Part shown: positions 44,788-53,386 of the stretch, in pieces | Layout: each line of letters begins with the position of its first letter | How positions within the stretch are numbered: position 1 is the stretch's first letter | NCBI RefSeq assembly: GCF_003605755.1 | Contig: NZ_RAHJ01000022.1 | Location: 124,001-188,000, forward strand | Direction of reading: 5' to 3' | DNA from: Tsuneonella suprasediminis | GTDB taxonomy: Bacteria; Pseudomonadota; Alphaproteobacteria; Sphingomonadales; Sphingomonadaceae | Length of the DNA stretch: 64,000 nt | The notes under the pieces: model-generated | Told to the model about the DNA's origin: nothing | Seen by the model: only the letters and a program-made list of their open reading frames with translations | Databases searched by the model: none | Program-made: the position numbers and the translations under genes

Positions 44788-45830
44788 AGGCGACACAGCG
44801 GGATTTTGCCGCCGCCGCCCCACGGGCCGCGCGCTCTGCACGGGTTTTCTTTTTCTGCGGGCCGGACGAAGCCGGGGCCAACGCCGCCGCACAACGGATC
44901 GCCGCGATGCTGGATGATCCGGGGGAACGGGTCGATCTGGCAGGTGGCGATTTGCGCCGCGATCCCGTTCTGCTCGACGATGAAGCCCGCTCGACTTCGC
45001 TGTTCGCGGGCAGCCGTCATATCTTCGTGCGCGCCAGTGGTGATGAGGCGCACGATGCCGTCGCCAATCTGCTGGCGGCGATCGACAGCGGGGAAGGCGA
45101 TCCGTGCCCGGTGCTGATCGTGGCCACATCCGCCACCGACAAGGCGCGCACGGCCAAGCTGCTGGAAAAGCGCGACGATGCGCTGGTGGCGATGTTCTGG
45201 CCGCCCGATCTCAACCAACTGCGCGATATGGTTCGCACGATGGGCGATGAAGCGGGCTTGCGCCTCAGCGGGCCGATGGCCGAACGGATCGCCCGCGCCA
45301 CCGGGCTGGACGTGCGGCTGGCGCAGTCCGAAGTGACCAAGCTGGCGCTCTATCTCGATGCCGGTCCCGAAGCGCCGGTGACGGTCGATGCCGAAGCGCT
45401 CGACCTGATTGGCGCGCGGACCGAGGAAGACGGGTTCATGCCGTTGGTCAACGCGGTGCTGTCGGGCCGCGCGGCGGAGCTGGCGGGCGAATTGCACCGG
45501 ATGCGGGAGATGAACCTCAACCCCGTTGGCTTGCTGCTCGCGTTCGAACGGCGCGCGGCACAACTGGCGCAGCTCGATTCGCGGTTGGCGCCGGGACAGA
45601 ATCCGCGCCAGTTCGTGCAGGCGGAGACGAAGGCGCGGCGGGTGTTCTTCAAGGACGCGCCCGACCTGTCCGATCAGCTATCGGTATGGCGCGGCAAGCG
45701 GCTGGATCGGCTGGTGTCGCGTCTGGTCGAACTGCATCGCGCGCTGCTGGCGAATAGTTCGGCCAGCGAAACGCTGCTGACGCAGGCGCTGGCGGGTATT
45801 GCGCGGGTGGGCGCTGGCGCCCGTAAGTGA
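44784..45830 (+). CDS. holA: DNA polymerase III subunit delta
   Basis: A 348-residue clamp-loader subunit that opens the beta sliding clamp. The N-terminal AAA+-like part includes VFFFCGPDEAGANAAAQRI (about 20-38) with a degenerate Walker A, and the C-terminal helical collar includes DSRLAPGQNPRQFVQAE. Length is normal for HolA. It ends the DUF3576 - leuS - lptE - holA operon and converges on lptA, with 48 bp between stops. Confidence 0.94.
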   Translation: MKATQRDFAAAAPRAARSARVFFFCGPDEAGANAAAQRIAAMLDDPGERVDLAGGDLRRDPVLLDDEARSTSLFAGSRHIFVRASGDEAHDAVANLLAAIDSGEGDPCPVLIVATSATDKARTAKLLEKRDDALVAMFWPPDLNQLRDMVRTMGDEAGLRLSGPMAERIARATGLDVRLAQSEVTKLALYLDAGPEAPVTVDAEALDLIGARTEEDGFMPLVNAVLSGRAAELAGELHRMREMNLNPVGLLLAFERRAAQLAQLDSRLAPGQNPRQFVQAETKARRVFFKDAPDLSDQLSVWRGKRLDRLVSRLVELHRALLANSSASETLLTQALAGIARVGAGARK

Positions 45831-45878
45831 GGTATTCGCGCCCGGTGCATTGTGCCGCAGCGCACCGTGGCCAGCGGT

Positions 45879-46454
45879 TTACTTCCCGCCGTCTTTCGGC
45901 ACGGAGAACGATCCGCTGACGCGCCCGTTGCCGCTGCTCTTCACCGCGCCGGTGATCGGGGCAGATCCGCTGGCATTGCCATCGACGCTGGAAACACCGC
46001 TCCGCAAGTCGATCACCAGCCGCCCGCCGTTGAGCGTATCGGTGCCGCGCAGCAGCCGCACATTGCCCGCCATCGTGATGATCCGGCGATTGAAATCGTA
46101 CACCGCCACATCGCCCGATGCGCGTTCGTTGCCGCGCGTCACCGTCACCCCACCAGTGGCCATGATGCGCTGAATTTTCAGCGATCCCGCATCGGTATAG
46201 TTGATGATCGTGCGGGCGGCGCGCAGCCGCAGCCCAGCCTGCGTCACATCGACATTGCCCGACAGCACCACCCGCTTTTCCCGATCCTGCAGCTCGATCC
46301 GGTCGGCGGCATAATCGACCGGCGCATCGGAATTATGCCCGGCAATCGCCTGCGCGCCTGCCTGTATCCCAGCGAACGCCGCACAGGTCAGCACAAAGCC
46401 CAGCGTGGCATTACGCAGCGCGGTGCGGGCATTGAAGGGGGAACGAGAGGTCAT
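45879..46454 (-). CDS. lptA: LptA (OstA-like) periplasmic LPS transport protein
   Basis: A 191-residue secreted protein with a signal peptide (about 15-32) and an OstA/LptA beta-jellyroll (about 48-160: PVDYAADRIELQDREKRVVLSGNVDVTQAGLRL). LptA forms the bridge across the periplasm that carries LPS from LptC to LptDE. Its start overlaps the lptC stop (ATGA, 46451-46454). The usual next gene, lptB, is not here; the convergent holA follows instead. Confidence 0.93.
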   Translation of the reverse strand: MTSRSPFNARTALRNATLGFVLTCAAFAGIQAGAQAIAGHNSDAPVDYAADRIELQDREKRVVLSGNVDVTQAGLRLRAARTIINYTDAGSLKIQRIMATGGVTVTRGNERASGDVAVYDFNRRIITMAGNVRLLRGTDTLNGGRLVIDLRSGVSSVDGNASGSAPITGAVKSSGNGRVSGSFSVPKDGGK

Positions 46455-47146
46455 GGAGTTGGCTTTCTGGTCTGGCTGATCTGAGGCATCTGGAGTTTGC
46501 CCGGAACCATGCGAAGGCGCGCATTGCCATCCAGCAGGATGGTACGCGCGGCGAGGTCGGCCTCCAGACGGTTGGCAGAGAACGTGCCGCCCGGGATCGC
46601 ACCGGATACCCCGTTGCTGCCCACCAGTGTCTGTTTGGCAAGGTTGATTTTTACACCGCGCGCCAGCACATTGTATCCATCGGCGGCGGTAAAGTGGACA
46701 TCGCCGTCGACATCGACCACCTGACTACGCAAGTCGAACTGGCCTGCCGGGGCAACGATCTGCGCGGGGCCATCGGGCAACAGCATCCGGCCGACAAGAT
46801 CGTTCATCCGCACGATCCCTTCCTTGCTGGATTTCTGCACCGCGCTGCCTGCAGTGAGCGAGAACGGCCGCCGGTTATCGTCCAGCCCGCGATACATCGC
46901 GTTATCCACCCGCAGCCGTTCGTGGACCACGGCAACCTTGTTCTTGTCGAGCAGGAAGCTGACTTCGCCGCGCGGCGACAGCGGGGTAATCACCATCAGC
47001 GCGGCGACAACGCCCACCGCCATCGGCAATGCCTTGGCCAGAAACCCAACCAGCCGATCGTGCGAACCACCGGGCGCGGCAAAGTGTTGCCGCGTGCTGC
47101 GCAGCTGCCTCGCCTGTTCGGTTTCGATCTCTTCGACGCCTGTCAT
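46451..47146 (-). CDS. lptC: LPS export protein LptC
   Basis: A 231-residue bitopic inner-membrane protein. A transmembrane segment at about 38-58 (ALPMAVGVVAALMVITPL) is followed by a periplasmic beta-jellyroll with VHFTAADGYNVLARGVKINL. LptC accepts LPS from LptBFG and passes it to LptA. It lies between rnd (27 bp upstream) and lptA (4-bp overlap), the standard alphaproteobacterial order. Confidence 0.93.
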   Translation of the reverse strand: MTGVEEIETEQARQLRSTRQHFAAPGGSHDRLVGFLAKALPMAVGVVAALMVITPLSPRGEVSFLLDKNKVAVVHERLRVDNAMYRGLDDNRRPFSLTAGSAVQKSSKEGIVRMNDLVGRMLLPDGPAQIVAPAGQFDLRSQVVDVDGDVHFTAADGYNVLARGVKINLAKQTLVGSNGVSGAIPGGTFSANRLEADLAARTILLDGNARLRMVPGKLQMPQISQTRKPTP

Positions 47147-47173
47147 TGCCTGTTGTCCTGAGCGGGGGCGGCC

Positions 47174-47794
47174 CTACTCGTGGCTGAATATGTCCTTGTC
47201 CGCCCATCCGGCCATGTCGAGCCGGGCGCGGGTGGGCAGAAAATCGAAGCATGCCTGCGCGATTTCGGTGCGGCCTTCGCGTTCCAGCCGCCCGGCCAGC
47301 ACATCGCGCAGGCGGTGGAGATAGCGCACGTCCGACGCGGCATAGTCGCGCTGCGCCTCGGTCAGTTCGGGGGCGCCCCAGTCGCTCGACTGCTGCTGTT
47401 TGGAAATTTCCCCGCCGAGCAGTTCGGTGACGATGTTCTTCAGCCCGTGGCGGTCGGTATAGGTGCGGGTCAGCTTGCTGGCGATCTTGGTGCAGAACAC
47501 CGGCGCGGCCATCGTGCCGAGGTAGTATTCGATAGCAGCCAGATCGAACCGGGCGAAGTGATAGAGCTTCAACCGGTTCGGATCGCCCAGCAATGCCTTG
47601 AGGTTGGGCGCGTCGTAATCGCTGCCCACCTTGAACCGCACGAGATGTTCGTCCGGCCCGCCATCGCTCAGCTGCACCACGCACAGCCTGTCGCGATGCG
47701 TCACCAGACCCATCGTTTCGGTATCGACCGCGATCGGCCCGTCGCCTGCCAGCACACCGGCGGGCAGATCCTCTTCATGGAAATGTACAGTCAT
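47174..47794 (-). CDS. rnd: Ribonuclease D (short form)
   Basis: A 206-residue DEDDy 3'-5' exoribonuclease with only the catalytic domain. The four acidic residues are in IAVDTETMG (about 21-29), in YHFARFDLAA near 80 and in YAASDVRYLHRL near 155. It lacks the HRDC domains of E. coli RNase D, as is usual for the short alphaproteobacterial form found next to lptCA. ATG 47794 begins the domain directly; upstream frame does not look like family sequence. Confidence 0.93.
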   Translation of the reverse strand: MTVHFHEEDLPAGVLAGDGPIAVDTETMGLVTHRDRLCVVQLSDGGPDEHLVRFKVGSDYDAPNLKALLGDPNRLKLYHFARFDLAAIEYYLGTMAAPVFCTKIASKLTRTYTDRHGLKNIVTELLGGEISKQQQSSDWGAPELTEAQRDYAASDVRYLHRLRDVLAGRLEREGRTEIAQACFDFLPTRARLDMAGWADKDIFSHE

Positions 47795-47873
47795 CGCAGG
47801 TGTCCTTAGGGCGATTGGGGATAGAGGGAAAGAGGCGCTGGCGAGCATCGGTCGCGCAGCGTAGCGAGAAAGT

Positions 47874-48578
47874 ATGGCAAGCGAAGCAATCCCCGATAGC
47901 TGGCGCGCGGTGCTGGAGCCCGTGCTGGCCACGCCCGAAGCCCGCAAACTGGGCGGTTTCCTGCGCGCGCAGGAGGATGCGGGGCACGCCATCTATCCCC
48001 CGCGCGGCAGTCGTTTGCGGGCGCTGGAACTGACCCCGCTCGATTCGGTGAAAGTCGTGATTCTGGGGCAGGATCCCTATCACGGGCCGGGGCAGGCGAT
48101 GGGACTGTGCTTTGCCGTGCCCGACGGGGTGCAGGTGCCGCCCAGTCTGGTCAATATCTACAAGGAACTGGAGGGCGATCTGGGAATCGCGCCGCCGCGG
48201 CACGGCGATCTGTCGCACTGGGCGCGGCAAGGCGTGCTGTTGCTCAACAACACGCTGACGGTGGAGGCCGGCAAAGCGGGCAGCCACGCCGGGCGCGGAT
48301 GGGATGCGATTACCGATGCCTGCGTCGCTGCCGTGGCGGAGCGGCCCGAACCGAGCGTGTTCATCCTGTGGGGCAGCCACGCGCAGAGCAAGGCTGCGCG
48401 TATCCCGGCGCTGCAGGGCGACACCCCGCATCTGATCCTGCGCAGCCCGCATCCCAGCCCGCTGTCGGCCTATCGCGGGTTTTTCGGATCGCGCCCGTTC
48501 AGCCAGACCAATGCCTTTCTGGAACAGCACGGGCGGGGCGGAATCGACTGGGACATGGACCGCTCCTTGCAGTTTTGA
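47874..48578 (+). CDS. ung: Uracil-DNA glycosylase
   Basis: A 234-residue family 1 UDG that removes uracil from DNA. The water-activating loop GQDPYHG has Asp67, the uracil-binding LLLNNTLTVE is near 125, and the minor-groove loop HPSPLSAYRGFFG with its catalytic His lies near 195. The start MASEAIPD at 47874 is 79 bp from the divergent rnd start. The following 243 bp before gmhB contain only weak direct repeats (TGTGACTTT twice) and a hairpin GCTACGG-TTTTT-CCGTGGC at about 48601. Confidence 0.95.
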   Translation: MASEAIPDSWRAVLEPVLATPEARKLGGFLRAQEDAGHAIYPPRGSRLRALELTPLDSVKVVILGQDPYHGPGQAMGLCFAVPDGVQVPPSLVNIYKELEGDLGIAPPRHGDLSHWARQGVLLLNNTLTVEAGKAGSHAGRGWDAITDACVAAVAERPEPSVFILWGSHAQSKAARIPALQGDTPHLILRSPHPSPLSAYRGFFGSRPFSQTNAFLEQHGRGGIDWDMDRSLQF

Positions 48579-48821
48579 AATCTGTGACTTTTGCGGGAAA
48601 GCTACGGTTTTTCCGTGGCTTGTGTGTGACTTTCCGCGGCCTGCTGTGGACTTCGCCAAATCGCGGTTTGCCACACCCTGCGGCGCGACCAGGCGACACC
48701 GCAAATGAGCCATCTGGCGCATAGCGTAGCAGCACAAAACCATGCCACCCGCTCAAGCATAGCGCGGCGGGTGTAGGGAAGTGTTTTGCGGATACGGGTG
48801 CCCCCCTGCGTCCCCCGTGCG

Positions 48822-49370
48822 TCAGCATCCCACCGTCACGTCCCCCGCAGCAATGGCGGCGGCGCAAGTGGCCAGATCGGGGAAGCGCGCGGTCGCGCCG
48901 TCTTTCGCGCCGATTGCCTTGGGGCCGACCCGGAATGTCGCGCCCAGTTCGGCGGCGCGCCCGGCGGTGATATCGCCTAGCTTGTCGCCCACCATGAACG
49001 ATGCGGCGCGGTCGATCCCCAGTTCGGCAATTGCCCGTTCGATCATCCCCGCGCGGGGTTTGCGGCACGTGCACGGTGGCCGACGGCCGGGCGCGTGGGG
49101 GCAGTGATAGACTTTGCCAATCGTCACGCCGGCATCGGCCAGCGCGGCGCACATCCGTTCGGTCAGTGTGCGATAGTCGGCTTCGCTGAAATAGCCGCGC
49201 TCAATACCCGATTGATTGGTGACGACCACTGGCAGATATCCCGCATCCTGCAACCGCGAGATCGCCTCCACTGCACCGGGCAGGAAAGCGAAATCGCGCC
49301 ATGTCGAAACATAGCCGCGATCTTCGTTGATCACCCCGTCGCGATCGAGAAAGGCCGCCGGGGTCAACAT
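48822..49370 (-). CDS. gmhB: D-glycero-beta-D-manno-heptose-1,7-bisphosphate 7-phosphatase
   Basis: A 182-residue HAD phosphatase removing the 7-phosphate in the ADP-heptose pathway. The nucleophile motif is FLDRDGVINED with Asp9 and Asp11, and the zinc site is Cys90, His92, Cys100 and Cys102 in CPHAPGRRPPCTC. The start overlaps the hldC stop by 7 bp. It is the last gene of hldA - hldD - hldC - gmhB. No gmhA (sedoheptulose isomerase) is in the window. Confidence 0.95.
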   Translation of the reverse strand: MLTPAAFLDRDGVINEDRGYVSTWRDFAFLPGAVEAISRLQDAGYLPVVVTNQSGIERGYFSEADYRTLTERMCAALADAGVTIGKVYHCPHAPGRRPPCTCRKPRAGMIERAIAELGIDRAASFMVGDKLGDITAGRAAELGATFRVGPKAIGAKDGATARFPDLATCAAAIAAGDVTVGC

Positions 49371-49894
49371 GGCGCGGCACGGGTGCGGGCGATCAGCGCG
49401 GTGGTCGAATAACCGCTCTCAAACGGCAGGGCATAGGCCTGCCCGCCCCAGCCGCGCACCATCTCTGCTTCCGGCAGGGCATCGATGTCGTAATCGCCGC
49501 CCTTCACATAGATATCGGGGCGGATGCGGGCGATCAGTTCGCACGGGGTATCTTCGCCAAACAGCAGCACCGCATCGACCGAAGCGAGCGCGGCGATCAC
49601 CAGCGCGCGGTCGGCCTGCGGGTTGATCGGCCGGTCGGCCCCTTTGCCCAGCCGCCGCACCGAATCGTCGCTGTTCAACCCTACCACCAGCGATGCGCCC
49701 AACGTGCGCGCCGCTGCCAGATAAGTGACGTGGCCGCGATGGAGGATGTCGAACACGCCGTTGGTGAAGACCAGCGGGCGGGGCAGCGCCAGCGCCCCGC
49801 TGGCCATTCGGGCCGGGGCCAGCTTTTCCTGCAGCCGCGCAGTGCCGGCGGTGCAGATGCGGCGGATATCGGGTGAGGTGAGCGGGGCGGTCAT
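49364..49894 (-). CDS. hldC: D-beta-D-heptose-1-phosphate adenylyltransferase (separate HldE domain 2)
   Basis: A 176-residue cytidylyltransferase-fold protein with [21 protein letters not shown] (about 42-63) containing the HxGH nucleotide-binding motif. It adenylylates heptose-1-phosphate. In E. coli the same activity is the C-terminal half of HldE; here kinase and adenylyltransferase are separate genes in one operon. The start overlaps the hldD stop by 4 bp. Confidence 0.93.
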   Translation of the reverse strand: MTAPLTSPDIRRICTAGTARLQEKLAPARMASGALALPRPLVFTNGVFDILHRGHVTYLAAARTLGASLVVGLNSDDSVRRLGKGADRPINPQADRALVIAALASVDAVLLFGEDTPCELIARIRPDIYVKGGDYDIDALPEAEMVRGWGGQAYALPFESGYSTTALIARTRAAPC

Positions 49895-50904
49895 GCCGTT
49901 TGCTCCGCTGCAATCGAAGCGCCCGCATCGCGGGCATAGGCGCTGACGCCTTCCTCCACCGTTGCGAAGGGCGCATCATATCCCACAGCGCGCAGGCCCG
50001 ACAGGTCGGCTTGCGTAAAGCACTGATACCTGCCCTTCAGCGCGTCGGGAAAATCAACATAGCGGATCAGCCCCTGCGCGACCTGTTCGGCCAGCGTCAG
50101 CGGTGCCTGCCCACTGGCCGCCCGCTCGACATTGATGACCGCGCTGGCCACGGCATTGAACGGTTCGGCCTGCCCGGTGCCAAGGTTGAAAATGCCCGAC
50201 GCCTGCGGATTGTCGAGAAACCACAGCTTGGCCCGCACGATATCGCTGACAGCGATGAAATCGCGCCGCTGTTCGCCCGCCGCATAGCCGCCATAGGGGC
50301 CGAACAGGCGGACGTGCCCTTCATTCCGCAACTGCTGCATATGGTGCCACGCGACCGACGCCATGCGCCCCTTGTGCTGTTCGTGCGGGCCATAGACATT
50401 GAAGTATCGGAATCCCGCGATCTGCATCGGGGCACCTTCTGCCAGATGGCGGCGCACGACATTGTCGAACAACAGCTTGGAATAACCATAGACATTCAGC
50501 GGGCGCTCGTTCGCCGGATCGACCGCGAAGCCCGTCGATCCGCCATAGACCGCTGCGGAGGAGGCATAGAGCAGGCGTATCCCGTCGCGCAGGCAGATAT
50601 CGAGCAGATCCTTCGACCAGCGATAATTGTTGGCCATCATGAATTGCCCGTCGTGTTCCATCGTATCGGAACACGCGCCTTCGTGAAACACCGCCTCCAC
50701 CCGGCCCAGTTGCCCGGTGGCGAGCCGGTGCAGAAAGTCGCCCATGTCGAAATAATCCGCGAGGTGGCGGTCGGCCAGATTGGCGAATTTGCCCGGCTGG
50801 CGCAGATCGTCCACCGCCACGATATCGCTGCAGCCGCGCTGGTTCAGCCCTTTGACGATATTGGCGCCGATAAATCCGGCGGCTCCGGTGACAATCACTG
50901 TCAT
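49891..50904 (-). CDS. hldD: ADP-L-glycero-D-manno-heptose 6-epimerase
   Basis: A 337-residue extended SDR. NADP binding is in [12 protein letters not shown] (5-16), and the catalytic Tyr-x3-Lys is [11 protein letters not shown] near 140. HldD inverts C6 to give the ADP-heptose used in the LPS inner core. The gene overlaps its neighbours by 4 bp on both sides (hldA and hldC). Confidence 0.95.
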   Translation of the reverse strand: MTVIVTGAAGFIGANIVKGLNQRGCSDIVAVDDLRQPGKFANLADRHLADYFDMGDFLHRLATGQLGRVEAVFHEGACSDTMEHDGQFMMANNYRWSKDLLDICLRDGIRLLYASSAAVYGGSTGFAVDPANERPLNVYGYSKLLFDNVVRRHLAEGAPMQIAGFRYFNVYGPHEQHKGRMASVAWHHMQQLRNEGHVRLFGPYGGYAAGEQRRDFIAVSDIVRAKLWFLDNPQASGIFNLGTGQAEPFNAVASAVINVERAASGQAPLTLAEQVAQGLIRYVDFPDALKGRYQCFTQADLSGLRAVGYDAPFATVEEGVSAYARDAGASIAAEQTA

Positions 50905-52046
50905 GAGAAGAGATCTTCGTATGCAATCGCGGTCGTACCGAAACGACCGACGACGATCCCGGCGGCGCGATTGGCAATCCCCACCGCATCGCGCAAGGGC
51001 ATGCCGCTGGCGATCAGCGTTGCCAGCGTGGCGATCACGGTGTCGCCCGCGCCAGTCACATCGAACACTTCGCGCGCGGCGGCGGGCACCCGCAAATGCC
51101 CCTCGTTGTCGAACAGCGACATCCCTTCGTGCGAGCGGGTGACGAGCACGGCGTCGAGCGCGAGATCGCGCCGCATCGTTTCCGCCCGTTGCTCCAGTTC
51201 CGCTTCGCTATCGCAGCGGCCTGCGGCCAGTTCGAATTCGGCGCGGTTGGGTGTGATGACCGTGGCCCCGCGATAATGGGTATAGTCGCCACCCTTGGGA
51301 TCGATCAGCACTGGCTTACCCGCTTCGCGGGCTAGCGCGATCATCGCCTGCACATGGGCCAGGCTGCCTTTGCCGTAATCCGACAGGAGAACTGCATCGA
51401 ACCGGTCCAGCAGAGTGCGGAACCGCGCCAGCTTGCGGTCGAGCACGTGTGTACCGGGCGCATGTTCGAAATCGAGCCGGATCAACTGTTGCGCCCGGCC
51501 GCTGACGCGCAGCTTGACCGTTGTCGGCAGCGTCGGATCGCTTTCCAGCAGCGGCTCGATCCCGGCATCGTGCAACAGGGCGCGCAGCCGGGCGGCGGCA
51601 TCGTCTTCCCCGATGATACTCATCAATGCGGCCTGCGCGCCGAGCGATGCGACATTCAGCGCGACGTTCCCCGCGCCGCCGAGGCGGTATTCCTCACGCG
51701 TGACATGGACCACGGGCACCGGCGCTTCGGGCGAGATCCTTTCGACATCCCCGAACCAATACCGGTCGAGCATGACATCGCCCGCGATCAGAATGCGCGT
51801 GGTGGCGATTTGGGCGCCGGTGATTTGGGCAGCGCTGATCTGGGTGGCAGGAATCTGCAGCTTGCTTCCCCTGGAAGAAGTCAGATCCCAGTTCCCTATA
51901 GCGCGCTGTCGTACAAAGTTCCAGCCGGGCGATTCACCGATTCGCGCTGCGGTACTGCCGGGGGAGGGCAAGAGGCGGTGCGCCGTGCTTATCTTTTGGG
52001 AGGATCGGCCCGGCGCACCTCTGCCATCGGGGCGACCCGAGGGCAT
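50901..52046 (-). CDS. hldA: D-glycero-beta-D-manno-heptose-7-phosphate kinase (separate HldE domain 1)
   Basis: A PfkB-type sugar kinase. The family core starts near residue 84 ([21 protein letters not shown]) and ends with the ATP/anion-hole motif GAGDTVIAT near 330. It phosphorylates heptose-7-phosphate at C1. From the only ATG in frame (52046) the product has 381 residues with an unusual 80-residue extension, rich in Gln-Ile-x-x repeats just before the core ([15 protein letters not shown]). A TTG lies at about 51971, and a CTG preceded by AGGGG lies at codon 63. The true start is therefore uncertain. First gene of the ADP-heptose operon. Confidence 0.88.
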   Translation of the reverse strand: MPSGRPDGRGAPGRSSQKISTAHRLLPSPGSTAARIGESPGWNFVRQRAIGNWDLTSSRGSKLQIPATQISAAQITGAQIATTRILIAGDVMLDRYWFGDVERISPEAPVPVVHVTREEYRLGGAGNVALNVASLGAQAALMSIIGEDDAAARLRALLHDAGIEPLLESDPTLPTTVKLRVSGRAQQLIRLDFEHAPGTHVLDRKLARFRTLLDRFDAVLLSDYGKGSLAHVQAMIALAREAGKPVLIDPKGGDYTHYRGATVITPNRAEFELAAGRCDSEAELEQRAETMRRDLALDAVLVTRSHEGMSLFDNEGHLRVPAAAREVFDVTGAGDTVIATLATLIASGMPLRDAVGIANRAAGIVVGRFGTTAIAYEDLFS

Positions 52047-52162
52047 TGCAACAGCCCCCTAGTTTAATCTTAGAATGCCATCATGTACCTTAATTACCCG
52101 ACAAGGCGGCAATTAGGGTACATGATTAAGCGCGAAAGGCAGCAGGCCACTGCGAAGAGCGG
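52047..52162. other. Short intergenic region with a 14-bp inverted repeat
   Basis: Between luxR and hldA. CATGTACCTTAATT (52082-52095) and AATTAGGGTACATG (52111-52124) match at 13 of 14 paired positions around a 15-bp spacer. It may be an operator ahead of hldA or a 3' hairpin of the luxR transcript; no T-run is present. Confidence 0.5.
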
Positions 52163-52927
52163 CTATAGCCGCCCGCTATGCGACTGTTTGGGGAACCTGC
52201 CGGTGACAACCAGCCCCATAGCCAGCGCCCGCACCGATGCCGATGTCCGATCGGCCACCCCCATCTTGGTGAAAATCCGTTTTACATACACATCGACCGA
52301 ACTGGGCGAGATATCGAGGAGCTGAGCGATCACAGCGTTGCTCTTCCCTTGCGCGATCAGCGAGAGAACTTCGATTTCCCGGTCGGACAGGCTGGGCGGG
52401 CCATTAGGGAACGGATCGATCAGCCGCAGGTAACGCTGATGCGCCAGTCGCGCGGCAACCTCTACCATCAGGATCGAACGACGATCGATTGCGATGCCTG
52501 AACGGGGCAACCCGACACCGACAAAGCCGGTGCGCGCGAACGGACCGAAAGAGGCCAGGCCCACTCCGCGTTCCATTCCGTAATCGGCCAGCAGCGCAAG
52601 ATAGTCGCGCTCTGCCGGTTTGAGTGGAGTTTCTGCCAGATCGTCGGGCCAGCAGAAGGCGCCGCGCCGGGTAATCGCGTGGGTTGCGATTGGATCGATC
52701 AGATAGAATTCTGCGCGATAGCGCTCCTCCCATTCGCGCGGGAAACCGACATTGGTCAGCACTCGCCCGACACGCGCATCGGATACCACGGGAGCAAGGA
52801 AATAGGCTGCAGTAAAGCCGACATACGAGAAAGCCGCCAACAATGTATCGCGCAGGCCCGATATCGTTTCCGCCCGGTCGATTGCTTCGACCCAGGGCCA
52901 GAAACCGGTTTCATCGCCACTCGCCAT
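52163..52927 (-). CDS. LuxR-family quorum-sensing-type transcriptional regulator
   Basis: A 254-residue protein with an autoinducer-binding domain (about 15-165) and a C-terminal LuxR helix-turn-helix (LSDREIEVLSLIAQGKSNAVIAQLLDISPSSVDVYVKRI, about 184-222). Residues that line the acyl-homoserine-lactone pocket in TraR/LuxR can be aligned: the Trp and Tyr of REWEERYRAEFYLIDP, Asp-Pro, and the later Trp of AFCWPDD. No luxI-type synthase is in the window, so it is either a solo receptor or its synthase is elsewhere. An inverted repeat GTGTCC-N16-GGACAC lies at 53013-53040, about 86 bp upstream. Confidence 0.88.
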   Translation of the reverse strand: MASGDETGFWPWVEAIDRAETISGLRDTLLAAFSYVGFTAAYFLAPVVSDARVGRVLTNVGFPREWEERYRAEFYLIDPIATHAITRRGAFCWPDDLAETPLKPAERDYLALLADYGMERGVGLASFGPFARTGFVGVGLPRSGIAIDRRSILMVEVAARLAHQRYLRLIDPFPNGPPSLSDREIEVLSLIAQGKSNAVIAQLLDISPSSVDVYVKRIFTKMGVADRTSASVRALAMGLVVTGRFPKQSHSGRL

Positions 52928-53012
52928 CCAGTTCTCCGATTGCGTTCGCTCTGCGATTCGCCATTGACAGTATGCATAGGAGCGACGCGCAGCGCCAAGT
53001 TTACGCGGTTTT

Positions 53013-53040
53013 GTGTCCTATGTGTATCATTTTGGGACAC
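53013..53040. promoter_or_regulatory. Inverted repeat upstream of the LuxR-type gene
   Basis: GTGTCC (53013-53018) and GGACAC (53035-53040) form perfect 6-bp arms with a 16-bp spacer. It is longer than a classical 20-bp lux box, so autoregulation is only a possibility. Confidence 0.3.
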
Positions 53041-53130
53041 TAGATGGCGCGGAATTTCGAACGGTATGGTGAGTGCAACTGCACCTCACCGCTCCATCCC
53101 TCCCGCTGCGAAAGGCGGAACCTTCAAGTC

Positions 53131-53346
53131 ATGGACTGCGTCACGGCGTTCGCAACGGCGGACGGGCGGGTGGGAGCCGGGGGCGTGCAGGGTGTCATGG
53201 CCCTACCGACCATCGCCCACCCTTCGTCATTGCGAGGAGCGAGGCGACGCGGCAATCTATGGACTGCCCGCTTCGTCCACCGCAAACGCCGCGATGGGCG
53301 AAACCCTGACCCCATGGATTGGGTTACTGCGTTTGCGGTGACGGAC
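53131..53346. repeat. Degenerate R1 repeats between luxR and gltD
   Basis: A right-arm-like stretch (ATGGACTGCGTCACGGCGTT, from 53131) is followed by a near-complete R1 at 53224-53346: left arm TCGTCATTGCGAGGAGCGAG and right arm CCATGGATTGGGTTACTGCG. It is the same element as in blocks A and B but more diverged, and it lies after the gltD stop. The rest of the 52928-53386 gap shows no gene. Confidence 0.7.
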
Positions 53347-53386
53347 AGGCGGTTGGGTGCGGCACGAATGCCAATGGCTGCTGCCC

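Noticed and set aside
48579-48821. Origin-like or iteron region after ung
   Set aside because: Two TGTGACTTT repeats and one hairpin are present, but there is no DnaA-box cluster, AT-rich unwinding stretch or replication gene.
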